DNA from: Paenibacillus antibioticophila
GTDB lineage: Bacteria; Bacillota; Bacilli; Paenibacillales; Paenibacillaceae
DNA: 64,000 nucleotides
Assembly (NCBI RefSeq): GCF_000455265.1
Contig: NZ_HG005139.1
Coordinates: 2,573,480 to 2,637,479 of the forward strand
Direction of reading: 5' to 3'
In this document: in pieces, positions 54,959 through 63,228 of the stretch
Numbering within the stretch: the first letter of the stretch is position 1
How the letters are laid out: every line of letters starts with the position of its first letter
The notes under the pieces: generated by a model
Database searches by the model: none
Told to the model about the DNA's origin: nothing
What the model saw: only the letters and a program-made list of their open reading frames with translations
Program-made: the position numbers and the translations under genes

Positions 54959-56125
54959 TTAGCTGGTTAGCGCCCCGACAAATTCACCAAATACCTCGTT
55001 GCCGAGTAAAATCCCGCGCTCGCTGAGACGATAACCTCCATGATCAGCATGCGGCTCAAGAAGTCCGGCATTCAGCATTTTTTGAAGCTGGCCCTCAAAG
55101 ATACTCTCCAGAGAAGCTCCAAATTGATCACTAAAATCGCTGCTGCGAATCCCGTCCAGCATCCGCAAGCCAACCATCACAAAGTCCTCCATTGCCTCCT
55201 CGCGCGAAACCCGGAATTGCTCCAGGCGCGGAAGTCTCGTCTTGGCGGCTTCGACAAAGGGGCTGACCCCTTTAATATTCATATGGCGCTGACCGCCGAC
55301 ATAACCGTGCGCACCGGCTCCAAGACCGTAGTAATCCTCATTTCGCCAATAGGTCGTATTGTGCCGGCTCTCCAAGCCGGGCTTGGCAAAATTACTGATC
55401 TCATATTGTTTATATCCTACTGCCTTCATCCGAGACATCAGAAGCAGGTACATGTTCAACTCATCCTCTTCACTCGGAAGCGGCAGTTGATTTCGCTGAA
55501 ACAGGGTATGGAATAACGTATTCTCCTCCACCTTAAGGCTGTAAATCGAGTAATGAGGGAGTTCCAGCTCAAGGGCCCGGTCTATACTTTCATTTAACAT
55601 GTCAACCGTTTGATTAGGAAGCCCGAACATCAGGTCGATGGACATATTTGAAATTCCAGCGAGACGAGCATTCTCAAGACTTCGATATACATCATCTGTA
55701 TTATGAATCCGTCCGATTCCCGTAAGCAGGTCATTCTGGAATGCCTGTACCCCGAAGCTGACCCGGTTCACCCCGCCGGCCTTCATGACCAACAGCTTCT
55801 CCAGGTCCGTCGTTCCCGGATTTGCTTCCATCGAGAATTCGATATCATCCGCCCAATCCGGAAAATGCCGTTTGACCGAGCTCAGGAAATACTCCATCTC
55901 ATCCGGCTTGAGTACGGTTGGCGTTCCTCCGCCTACAAAAATGGACTTGATCGTTCCGGGAGGGGTCTCTCCAACCGTAAGCTCCATCTCCCTATCCAGT
56001 GCGTGCAGATAGTCCATGACAGGCTGATCCTTCAGCACGTAAGAGTTAAAATCGCAATAGAAGCATTTATTTGTACAAAATGGTATGTGAATATACACCG
56101 CCTGCGGTGATGTTTGCTGGCTCAT
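54959..56125 (-). CDS. hemW: Radical SAM family heme chaperone HemW
   Basis: The 388-residue protein has the radical SAM motif FCTNKCFYCDF (Cys17, Cys21, Cys24), GGGTPTVLKPDEME, SMEANPGTTD and GLPNQTVDML. A HemW-type C-terminal domain follows (NTTYWRNEDYYGLGAGAHGY). It lacks the extra cysteine of true HemN oxidases, and the Gram-positive homologue is regarded as a haem chaperone. ATG at 56125 lies behind AGGAGGG. It lies between lepA and hrcA as in B. subtilis. Confidence 0.94.
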   Translation of the reverse strand: MSQQTSPQAVYIHIPFCTNKCFYCDFNSYVLKDQPVMDYLHALDREMELTVGETPPGTIKSIFVGGGTPTVLKPDEMEYFLSSVKRHFPDWADDIEFSMEANPGTTDLEKLLVMKAGGVNRVSFGVQAFQNDLLTGIGRIHNTDDVYRSLENARLAGISNMSIDLMFGLPNQTVDMLNESIDRALELELPHYSIYSLKVEENTLFHTLFQRNQLPLPSEEDELNMYLLLMSRMKAVGYKQYEISNFAKPGLESRHNTTYWRNEDYYGLGAGAHGYVGGQRHMNIKGVSPFVEAAKTRLPRLEQFRVSREEAMEDFVMVGLRMLDGIRSSDFSDQFGASLESIFEGQLQKMLNAGLLEPHADHGGYRLSERGILLGNEVFGEFVGALTS

Positions 56126-56404
56126 CTTATTCCCTCCTTAATGACTGCAAATTCATGTCTGTGTCCAGCCGAAAGTCCGATATAGCGCGAAGAGGGTGTC
56201 CCAAAAGCAAGCTTTGGAACACCCACGCCAATAGAATAGGATGGTCATTTTCTTCATCATCATAACCCGTATCGGCGATGACGATTTTGGACAGCTTGCC
56301 CGGCTGTGATTTTACATTTCACTATAGTAAGCGGGCGTCATGACTTCTTACTATAGCTATTTCGCGCACTTAAAATGGCTTCATTTAGGTGCGAGTGTTC
56401 ACGC

Positions 56405-56556
56405 GACGAAACAAGTGCCAAAAAGCAATTAGATTACTGAACTGGGAGCTCTCACGGCGAAACAAGTGCCGAAAAGCAATTAAATTGCTGAATTGAGAGC
56501 TCATACGACGAAACAAGTGCTGAAAAGCAATTAAATTGCTGAATTGAGAGCTCATG
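56405..56556. repeat. 51-bp tandem direct repeat, three units
   Basis: Three adjacent units begin near 56405, 56456 and 56507. The landmark CGAAACAAGTGC recurs at 56407, 56458 and 56509, exactly 51 bases apart. Each unit also contains AAAGCAATTA..TTGCTGAA, in which AGCAATT-A-AATTGCT is a perfect palindrome in units 2 and 3, and GAGAGCTC. There are no spacers, so it is not a CRISPR array. It lies in the 556-bp gap between hemW and lepA, which holds no gene I can support. Confidence 0.9.
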
Positions 56557-56559
56557 CGC

Positions 56560-56640
56560 CCTTTTGAGCGGCTTGCTCCCTTGTCAGAACTTAGTCGAAT
56601 CAGAGAAATCCGCTAGCAACAGTGATCATAAGACGCAGCA
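56560..56640. repeat. Solitary, degraded module of the large repeat element
   Basis: GCTCCCTTGTCAGAACTTA, then GAGAAATCCGC and AGCAACAGTGATCATAAG, follow the 41380-41437 part of repeat copy B (CTTCCTTGTCAGAACTTA, GAGAAATCCGCG, AGCAACAGCGATCGTAAG). Only one arm is left; the outer stem and core are absent. Confidence 0.75.
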
Positions 56641-56681
56641 TCATTAACAAGGACTCTGGGACAGCCTCTAAGTCGAACCTG

Positions 56682-58499
56682 CTATTTATCGTCGATCTTC
56701 AGTACTGCCATGAAGGCTTCCTGCGGAACCTCGACATTACCGACCTGCTTCATCCGCTTCTTGCCTTCCTTCTGCTTCTCAAGCAGCTTGCGCTTCCGCG
56801 AGATATCCCCGCCGTAGCACTTGGCAAGCACGTTTTTCCGCATGGCCTTGACCGTCTCGCGGGCAATAACCTTTGTTCCGATCGAGGCTTGAATCGGCAC
56901 CTCGAACATTTGACGAGGAATCAGTTCGCGAAGCTTCTCGCAGATAACCCGTCCGCGATGATACGCGCGCTCCCGGTGCACGATGAAAGACAACGCATCG
57001 ACTTGCTCTCCGTTCAAGAGGATATCCATCTTGACCAGATTGGACTGACGGTAGCCGGACAGCTCGTAGTCGAAGGAAGCATACCCCTTCGTGCTCGATT
57101 TCAATTGATCGAAGAAGTCATATACGATCTCCGACAACGGGACCTGATAGATAATGGTGACCCGTGTCGTATCCAGATATTCCATATTAACGAATTCACC
57201 GCGCTTGCCCTGGCAAAGCTCCATAACAGTTCCAACATAATCGTTCGGAACAATAATGCTTGCCTTAACAAACGGCTCTTCCACATACTCGATCTTGCCA
57301 ACCTCAGGATAATTCGAAGGGTTGTCAATTGAAATCTGTTCTCCGTTGGTCAAGGTGACATGATAAATTACGCTCGGCGCCGTTGTAATCAGCGGAATAT
57401 TGAATTCACGCTCAATGCGCTCCTGGATGACATCCATGTGCAGCAGACCGAGGAATCCGCAGCGGAATCCAAAGCCCAGCGCACTGGAGGTCTCGGGCTC
57501 GAAGCTCAGCGAAGCATCATTCAGTTGAAGCTTCTCCAAGGCCTCGCGCAAATCATTGTAGTCCGAAGTCTCAATCGGATACAAGCCGCAATAGACCATC
57601 GGATTGATCTTCCGGTATCCTGGCAGCGGCTCTGCTGTTGATTTCTTGGCATCCGTTACCGTATCCCCGACCCGGGTGTCCCCCACATTCTTGATCCCGG
57701 CTACGATAAAGCCGACATCGCCGACGCTAAGCTCGTCCACTACAGTCATCCGCGGTTTGAATGCTCCGACCTCAATAACCTCAAACGTTTTGTCGGTCGC
57801 CATCATCTTGATCTTGGAGCCTGCCTTAATATGACCATCGATGACACGCACATAGACGATAACTCCTTTATAAGGATCATAATGCGAGTCAAAGATGAGC
57901 GCCTTCAGCGGCTGATCAGGATCTCCTGTCGGGGCCGGAACCTTCTCAACCACCTGCTCCAGAATTTCCTTGATTCCGATACCCGCTTTTGCAGAGGCAA
58001 GCACGGCATCACTGGCATCCAAGCCGATAACATCCTCCACCTCCTGCTTAACGCGGTCAGGATCAGCGCTTGGGAGATCAATTTTATTAATAACAGGCAA
58101 TATTTCAAGATTGTTATCCAACGCTAAATATACATTAGCCAGGGTTTGCGCCTCGATTCCTTGCGCAGCATCCACGACCAGCAATGCGCCTTCACAGGCA
58201 GCCAGGCTTCGGGATACTTCATACGTGAAATCGACGTGTCCCGGCGTATCGATCAGATTGAGTATATACTCTTCTCCATCGTCCGCACGATAAGACAAGC
58301 GAACCGCTTGCAGTTTAATTGTAATACCGCGCTCCCGTTCCAGATCCATCTGGTCCAGAACCTGCTGCTGCATTTCTCTTGAGGAAAGCGCTCCAGTATA
58401 TTCCAGGATCCGGTCGGCCAAGGTCGACTTTCCATGGTCTATATGTGCGATAATACAAAAATTACGAATCTTCTTTTGTCTTTCCCGAATGTCAGTCAT
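56682..58499 (-). CDS. lepA: Elongation factor 4 (LepA)
   Basis: ATG at 58499 ([20 protein letters not shown]) is preferred to a longer frame because GGGGGTAAGA lies just before it. The 605-residue GTPase has G1 AHIDHGKS (about 19-26), DTPGHVDF and [10 protein letters not shown]. Domains II-V follow, with the LepA-specific C-terminal region ([20 protein letters not shown]). It acts on ribosomes during initiation or back-translocation. It lies upstream of hemW in the conserved order, with the repeat-rich 556-bp gap between. Confidence 0.97.
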   Translation of the reverse strand: MTDIRERQKKIRNFCIIAHIDHGKSTLADRILEYTGALSSREMQQQVLDQMDLERERGITIKLQAVRLSYRADDGEEYILNLIDTPGHVDFTYEVSRSLAACEGALLVVDAAQGIEAQTLANVYLALDNNLEILPVINKIDLPSADPDRVKQEVEDVIGLDASDAVLASAKAGIGIKEILEQVVEKVPAPTGDPDQPLKALIFDSHYDPYKGVIVYVRVIDGHIKAGSKIKMMATDKTFEVIEVGAFKPRMTVVDELSVGDVGFIVAGIKNVGDTRVGDTVTDAKKSTAEPLPGYRKINPMVYCGLYPIETSDYNDLREALEKLQLNDASLSFEPETSSALGFGFRCGFLGLLHMDVIQERIEREFNIPLITTAPSVIYHVTLTNGEQISIDNPSNYPEVGKIEYVEEPFVKASIIVPNDYVGTVMELCQGKRGEFVNMEYLDTTRVTIIYQVPLSEIVYDFFDQLKSSTKGYASFDYELSGYRQSNLVKMDILLNGEQVDALSFIVHRERAYHRGRVICEKLRELIPRQMFEVPIQASIGTKVIARETVKAMRKNVLAKCYGGDISRKRKLLEKQKEGKKRMKQVGNVEVPQEAFMAVLKIDDK

Positions 58500-58562
58500 T
58501 CTTACCCCCACCACAAATCCTCGTAGTCAATCAATTCATTATATCAGTTGAGAGGGGCGGCA

Positions 58563-59630
58563 TCAACGCTTCAATTCCTTTGTCGAGGAGCGGAGGACAA
58601 GTTCGGCCGAGACGAGTATCTTCTCCCGAATCTGATCCGGGCAGTCAATTCGCTCAAGCAGCTTCCGGACCGCGCGTTGTCCCATCGACTCCTTAGGCAC
58701 ATGGATTGTGGTGAGCATCGGCGAGCTGCGGAAAGCATCATCAATATTATCAAACCCCGTAACACTAACCCGTCCCGGCACATCGATTCCAGCATGCCGG
58801 AGCGCATCCACGACATGAAGAGCAATCGCATCATTCGCACAGATCATCGCGGTTGGCATTGTTCCTCCTCTCAGCCTTTCCTCCGCCCACTGCTGCACAA
58901 GGGAGACATACTTTTCTCCCAGCTCTACATTGGTCGGCTGAAGCATTGGGTCATCCTTGCTTGGCATCACCAGTCCGTTAGCCTCCATCGCCTCCCGGTA
59001 CCCTAGCCAGCGATCCCGGAAGCTTCGGGAGAAGGAAATATCCCCAATAAAATGCAACTGCTCATGACCAAGCTCAATTAGATATTGACAGAGACGCATC
59101 ACACTGTCAGCATTGTTCGCAAATACAGTATCTGTCGGAATCAACGCATCCTCATGATCGACCAGTACCATGGGAATTCCAAGCCGGTGTACCTCCAGCA
59201 GAAGAGAGGACTCGATGTTGCCCACGCCGATCAGTCCCAATATCCCCTCGGGGTTGAGGATGTGGCTGAGATCCTCGGCTCTTGATTCGGAGATTGTCAT
59301 CATTCCGATCCCTAGAGACTCCAGCTCTCTGTCGATTCCCTCCAGAATTTTACCCCAATACAAAGACTCCCTCGTCTGAAACCGGTTGTTCGGCATCAGG
59401 ACAATGACCGATTGTCTCGACGAGCCGGCTGCAGGCGCGGAAGCCCGCGACAAAGACCCGTGCTTCATATAAGCATTCTTCTGATTAAAATAACCCAGCT
59501 GAGATGCTGCTTGAATGACCCGGTCTTTCGTTACTTCATTCACGCCTCCCTTTCCGGACAAGGCTTTCGACACGACAAATTTGGATACCCCCAAATGGTC
59601 GGCGATATGTTGCATCGTAACCTTCTTCAC
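58563..59630 (-). CDS. LacI family transcriptional regulator (orphan)
   Basis: The 355-residue protein has the LacI helix-turn-helix and hinge at the N-terminus (MQHIADHLGVSKFVVSKALS, then TKDRVIQAASQLGY). A periplasmic-binding-type sensor domain follows (VIVLMPNNRFQTRESLYWG ... VLVDHEDALIPTDTVFANN ... RVSVTGFDNIDDAFRSSPML). The start is GTG at 59630 behind GGGGG. No sugar transport or catabolic gene is nearby; it interrupts the usual yqxA-lepA order. An inverted repeat (59654-59682) lies just upstream. The effector is unknown. Confidence 0.93.
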   Translation of the reverse strand: MKKVTMQHIADHLGVSKFVVSKALSGKGGVNEVTKDRVIQAASQLGYFNQKNAYMKHGSLSRASAPAAGSSRQSVIVLMPNNRFQTRESLYWGKILEGIDRELESLGIGMMTISESRAEDLSHILNPEGILGLIGVGNIESSLLLEVHRLGIPMVLVDHEDALIPTDTVFANNADSVMRLCQYLIELGHEQLHFIGDISFSRSFRDRWLGYREAMEANGLVMPSKDDPMLQPTNVELGEKYVSLVQQWAEERLRGGTMPTAMICANDAIALHVVDALRHAGIDVPGRVSVTGFDNIDDAFRSSPMLTTIHVPKESMGQRAVRKLLERIDCPDQIREKILVSAELVLRSSTKELKR

Positions 59631-59653
59631 TGAATAACCCCCGACATTAATCC

Positions 59654-59682
59654 GTTAGTAATAATACTATCATTATTATAAC
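59654..59682. promoter_or_regulatory. AT-rich inverted repeat upstream of the LacI-type gene
   Basis: GTTAGTAATAAT and ATTATTATAAC face each other around ACTATC, starting 24 bases before the GTG. It could be an autoregulatory operator, though it lacks the central CG typical of many LacI-family sites. Confidence 0.45.
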
Positions 59683-59720
59683 AAATAGCTGTCTTTGAGG
59701 TACGCCTTGCTGCACAGTTC

Positions 59721-60170
59721 TTATTCTCCGGAATCAAACCAGGATGAGACCCAATGAATACTCCTGCTGGATAACTGCTGAAGCAGGCTTGCCGTTTTGT
59801 CCGCAAACCGGTCAACGGCAGGAGCCTGCGGGTCCGGCAGCAGCAAATCAGCCGGGGTCTGCAGTCCATCCGCTATTTCCTCTACGGAGGAGGGCAGCTG
59901 TGAGTCAGCTCCGCCTTGAGCAGAGTCAGTCTGCTCAGGAACCATAAAGTATCCGGTCTTGCCGTCCGGAGTTATAAAGGTATACACCTCCTTGATCGGG
60001 TTCGCCGCAGCAGAATTGGCTTGCTGCAACCCGGACCCGTTCTCAGGCCCGGTTGTTGCCTTCGAATCCTGCGGGCCCGGTGAGGCCGGCTCCGATATTT
60101 GCATTCCGAGCGTGACTCCTGCAGCCAGCAGCAGCACATACAGCAGTGTTTTCTTAAGCGATTTCCCCAT
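59721..60170 (-). CDS. YqxA-like protein (DUF3679-type N-terminus)
   Basis: ATG at 60170 (MGKSLKKTLLYVLLLAAGVT) is chosen because AAGGAG lies eight bases upstream. The 149-residue product has one N-terminal membrane helix ending LGMQ, as in YqxA/DUF3679. A polar, Pro/Ser/Gly-rich exported region follows, and then an amphipathic C-terminus (VDRFADKTASLLQQL). Its place directly after spoIIP is that of yqxA in B. subtilis. The body differs from the Bacillus protein, so the name rests mainly on position and the N-terminus. Function unknown. Confidence 0.65.
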   Translation of the reverse strand: MGKSLKKTLLYVLLLAAGVTLGMQISEPASPGPQDSKATTGPENGSGLQQANSAAANPIKEVYTFITPDGKTGYFMVPEQTDSAQGGADSQLPSSVEEIADGLQTPADLLLPDPQAPAVDRFADKTASLLQQLSSRSIHWVSSWFDSGE

Positions 60171-60206
60171 CAGTAACACTCCTTCCTTCCGGACAGCAGA
60201 ATTGCA

Positions 60207-61502
60207 TCAGGACTGATGATTGCTTTGAATTTGATTCCCGTTACCGTTACTGCCGCTCTGTGTCAACGAACCCGCCTTCAATGCCTCCTGGTTCTCCCAA
60301 TACAGGTCGGAAATAATCTGGGCCAGCACCTTTGCTGTCCGTTGGAGCTCTTCCTCCGTATTGTCGATTCCCCCAACCTCGATCAGGATGCTTTGCGGTG
60401 ACAGTGACTGATTGTACTCGCCATTCCCCTGCGAACTCGTCTTGCCCCAGATTCCTCTTGAGATCCCCGGGTAAGCTGCCTCCAAACGATCATGAATCTT
60501 ATTCGCAAAGGATTCGTTCTTACGCCAGTTTTCATTTCCATGTCCAATGATGAAATACACCTGGGCATAGGAAAGGCCATCAATCGTGGTGGTCGTTTTA
60601 TCATGCCGCTGTGAATCGCGGTGAATATCAATGAAGTATTCCAGCATCCCGTTTTCAGCCATCGCAGCCTTTACCGTCTCTCTGGAATATTTATATGAAT
60701 AGTTATAGCTGTAATTGCTAACTGTAGCAGCATAGTTCTTGAACGAATGCAGGGTAGCTATCCCTAAGCGCTCCAGCTCTTCGGCCATAAACTCTCCGAC
60801 CAATCCGACATTTTTCTTTTCTTCCGCTGAGCTCGGGTTATCTATGTTGGTACCGAGAATAGGATTGTAGGATTCCTGGGGATGTGAATGGTAGATCATG
60901 ACGACATTTTTGTAGCCTGGCTGGTTTGCCGGCTGCTGATCAGGATTGGTTGGCGGTTGATTCTGTCCATCCGTCTCCGTTGGGGGGATGTCATTCTGGT
61001 CTGGGTCGGTGGTTCCCAAGTCAGGCTCTGAATGCTCGGGAGCCGTATCGGATGCCCCTGAGCCGGGATGATAATCCTCCGGCGCCTGGACGGTCTTATT
61101 CCCTGAACCAATACGAAGCAATACAGGATTGTCCGCGCCGAGGCCCGGAACCTCGCGGGCTACCAGGCTTTTCGGATCCGAAGGATTTACATCCGTCAAC
61201 AATTGGAAGACAAACCGGGAGACCTGTCCGGCAGATATAGCCGGACTGTCCGAATCACCTCCTGAATGCGGGAGCTCCATGCCTATCATTTCGATGAAGA
61301 ACTGGCTGGACAGTGAAGCCGCGAGCCCCTTCATCGACGATACGGGAGAGGTATGCAGATGCTTCTCTGCGATCCCGAACGTACCCAATAGAACAAAAAA
61401 GACAACCGACATCGCCGACATCAACAAAAAGGTGCGCCCCATTACAAGCCCTTGCAGCAGATTCGCTCTGATTTTCCCAATATTCCATGCTCTGAACTTC
61501 AT
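60207..61502 (-). CDS. spoIIP: Stage II sporulation protein P (peptidoglycan hydrolase)
   Basis: The 431-residue protein has one N-terminal membrane anchor (about 21-45). A long Pro/Asp/Gln-rich linker (about 130-195, SEPDLGTTDPDQNDIPPTE) follows, then the SpoIIP amidase/endopeptidase domain: VVMIYHSHPQESYNP, EYFIDIHRDSQRHDKTT, FIIGHGNENWRKNE and SILIEVGGIDNTEEEL. SpoIIP with SpoIID and SpoIIM degrades septal peptidoglycan for engulfment. ATG at 61502 lies behind GGAGGAGGATAAC. It follows gpr as in Bacillus. Confidence 0.96.
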   Translation of the reverse strand: MKFRAWNIGKIRANLLQGLVMGRTFLLMSAMSVVFFVLLGTFGIAEKHLHTSPVSSMKGLAASLSSQFFIEMIGMELPHSGGDSDSPAISAGQVSRFVFQLLTDVNPSDPKSLVAREVPGLGADNPVLLRIGSGNKTVQAPEDYHPGSGASDTAPEHSEPDLGTTDPDQNDIPPTETDGQNQPPTNPDQQPANQPGYKNVVMIYHSHPQESYNPILGTNIDNPSSAEEKKNVGLVGEFMAEELERLGIATLHSFKNYAATVSNYSYNYSYKYSRETVKAAMAENGMLEYFIDIHRDSQRHDKTTTTIDGLSYAQVYFIIGHGNENWRKNESFANKIHDRLEAAYPGISRGIWGKTSSQGNGEYNQSLSPQSILIEVGGIDNTEEELQRTAKVLAQIISDLYWENQEALKAGSLTQSGSNGNGNQIQSNHQS

Positions 61503-61598
61503 TATGTGTTATCCTCCTCCAGCCAGTACGCTTAGGCTCTGATCTCATATACTTCAAATCTATGAACCTATCGGAGAGGATAGAACTTGCTATTATCA

Positions 61599-61630
61599 TA
61601 AAAATAGAAGTCCGCGAGAATGCGAACTTC
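61599..61630 (-). terminator. Terminator after gpr
   Basis: On the minus strand GAAGTTCGC-ATTCTC-GCGGACTTC is followed by TATTTTTAT, about ten bases after the gpr stop. It would separate gpr (forespore gene in Bacillus) from spoIIP (mother-cell gene). Confidence 0.85.
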
Positions 61631-61638
61631 ATAGAGAG

Positions 61639-62654
61639 TTAGTGGGTGTAGGCCGATATGTTTTCCCGATTAACCGCCTCATGCAATGCAAGATTCAGGC
61701 CGTTGGCGATCACGTTGGCGATATCTTCAATAAACTCGTCGATTTCTTTAGGCGTCACGATCAGATCGTGCCCCAGCGGCTCCAGCACTTCCTTGACCAA
61801 TCCCAAGCGTTCGCTTTCGCTTAACTCGGTCAATAGCCCAAGAATTTGCTTGGTCTGCACCTGTTGTCCGCCATCCTGCTCCTGGTCGAAATGGGTCTTC
61901 ATCATATCGAATACATTGTTCACGATGGTGGAAGCATAGCACACGGTGGGCACTCCGATGGCGATGCAAGGCACTCCGAGAATCTCACGGGTCAGTCCCC
62001 GGCGCTTATTCCCTATGCCTGAGCCCGGATGGATACCGATATCCGCAATCTGGATCGTCGTATTAATCCGTTCCAGTGAACGCGAGGCAAGCGCATCAAT
62101 GGCAATAATGAGATCCGGCTTTGTACGTTCCACAATCCCTTGCACAACTTCGCTCGACTCGATGCCGGTAATTCCCATCACTCCAGGAGCAATCGCGCTA
62201 ACCGGACGGTAACCCGGAGATACCCGATCCGGGGTCAATTCAAAATAGTGGCGGGTGATCAGCACATTCTCAACGACAAGCGGACCCAGCGCATCCGGAG
62301 TCACATTCCAGTTCCCAAGCCCGACAATAAGAGCCTTCGCTCCTCTGGCAATACCAAGCTTGTTAAGAAAACCGCTGAATTCTTTGGCGAACGCTTCGGC
62401 TACCTTGTCCTGCAGCTCACTGTCCTGGCCCCGCAGTCCGGGGACCTCAATGGTAATGTAATGCCCTTTGATTCTGCCGAGCTTGGCTGAAGCAGCCTCA
62501 TCCAGCACATCAAGACGAGTAATCTTAATACCATCCTGTTCTTCAACCTGCTCTGAACTCCAGGGAGCGGCCCGCCATGGATGGTCTCGGCAAGCTCCCG
62601 GGATTCCACAGCCAGATCGGTGCGAACCGAGTATTTTTGCAAATCCAGTGTCAT
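61639..62654 (-). pseudogene. gpr: Spore germination protease GPR, split by an apparent 1-nt frameshift
   Basis: The true start is ATG at 62654 (MTLDLQKYSVRTDLAVESRE) behind GGAGGCGTGATCC. After HGG at residues 26-28 the frame is lost. The family sequence resumes in another frame as WSSEQVEEQDGIKITRLDVL, and then continues intact to the end (LIVGLGNWNVTPDALGP, PGVMGITGIESSEVVQGIV, IAIDALASRSLERINTT, HPGSGIGNKRRGL). One missing base, most simply in the GGG run at 62571-62573, explains it; restored length would be 338 residues. GPR degrades SASP proteins in germinating spores. Sequencing error is the simplest reading. A GTG start at 62508 would give only 289 residues and lose the propeptide. 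Confidence 0.88.
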
Positions 62655-62764
62655 TGGATCACGCCTCCTTTTTCTTGCTCGCAGCTATAGTTTGCGAGAC
62701 AGCGCAGACAATTATTCACGATTAATTCCACTTACGGCCGTGCCGAATTGTTTGTAGGAACTGA

Positions 62765-62793
62765 TTGCAATTTGCTAGGCATCGTGATAAACT
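62765..62793 (+). promoter_or_regulatory. Possible rpsT promoter
   Basis: TTGCAA (62765-62770) and TAAACT (62788-62793) are 17 bases apart and lie 55 bases before the rpsT start. The match is fair, not perfect. Confidence 0.5.
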
Positions 62794-62847
62794 ATTTTAA
62801 GTTGTGAATCATCTGGGATGATATATGCTTTACAGGAGGTGAATGCA

Positions 62848-63120
62848 ATGCCAAACATTAAATCCGCAATTAAACGCGTAAAAACGAATGACAAGCGCCG
62901 TGCGCTGAACGCTTCGCAAAAGTCTGCTCTTCGTACTGTTGTTAAAGCTGCTGACACAGCTCTGGCTAACAATGAAGTGGACACTGCAAAGTCTGCTTTC
63001 GCCGCTGCTTCCAAAAAATTGGACAAAGCCGTTACTAAAGGTTTGATCCATAAAAATGCAGCTGCCCGCAAGAAGTCCCGCTTGGCTAAAAAATTGAACG
63101 CCCTTACGTCGCAAGCGTAA
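62848..63120 (+). CDS. rpsT: 30S ribosomal protein S20
   Basis: ATG at 62848 ([20 protein letters not shown]) lies behind a perfect AGGAGGTG site. The 90-residue protein is basic and helical, with the family end [18 protein letters not shown]. The frame extends ten codons upstream but without family similarity. It is divergent from gpr and convergent with holA, the usual arrangement in Bacillus. Confidence 0.97.
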   Translation: MPNIKSAIKRVKTNDKRRALNASQKSALRTVVKAADTALANNEVDTAKSAFAAASKKLDKAVTKGLIHKNAAARKKSRLAKKLNALTSQA

Positions 63121-63146
63121 GCGTCGCTTTTTATAAACTTAAGCTC

Positions 63147-63181
63147 AAAAAGACCTGAACGATAATCGTTCAGGTCTTTTT
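63147..63181. terminator. Bidirectional terminator between rpsT and holA
   Basis: AAAAAGACCTGAACGAT and ATCGTTCAGGTCTTTTT form a long perfect stem with almost no loop, flanked by A and T runs. It serves both converging genes. Confidence 0.93.
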
Positions 63182-63228
63182 GATGATATCAGCAAGTATA
63201 AACTTCGGAGCATGAGTTCATTATCCCC

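Noticed and set aside
56142-56310. A short minus-strand frame with IADTGYDDEEN, reminiscent of a DDE transposase fragment
   Set aside because: Only about 12 residues are suggestive, and it overlaps a hairpin (GGGTGT..ACACCC) and the hemW leader. Too weak to call a transposase remnant.
56405-56556. CRISPR array
   Set aside because: The 51-bp units abut without spacers, vary in sequence, and there are no cas genes in the window.
62508-62654. Taking GTG at 62508 as the true start of gpr
   Set aside because: The conserved GPR N-terminus is encoded upstream in another frame with a good ribosome site, so a frameshift explains the data better than a shortened gene.
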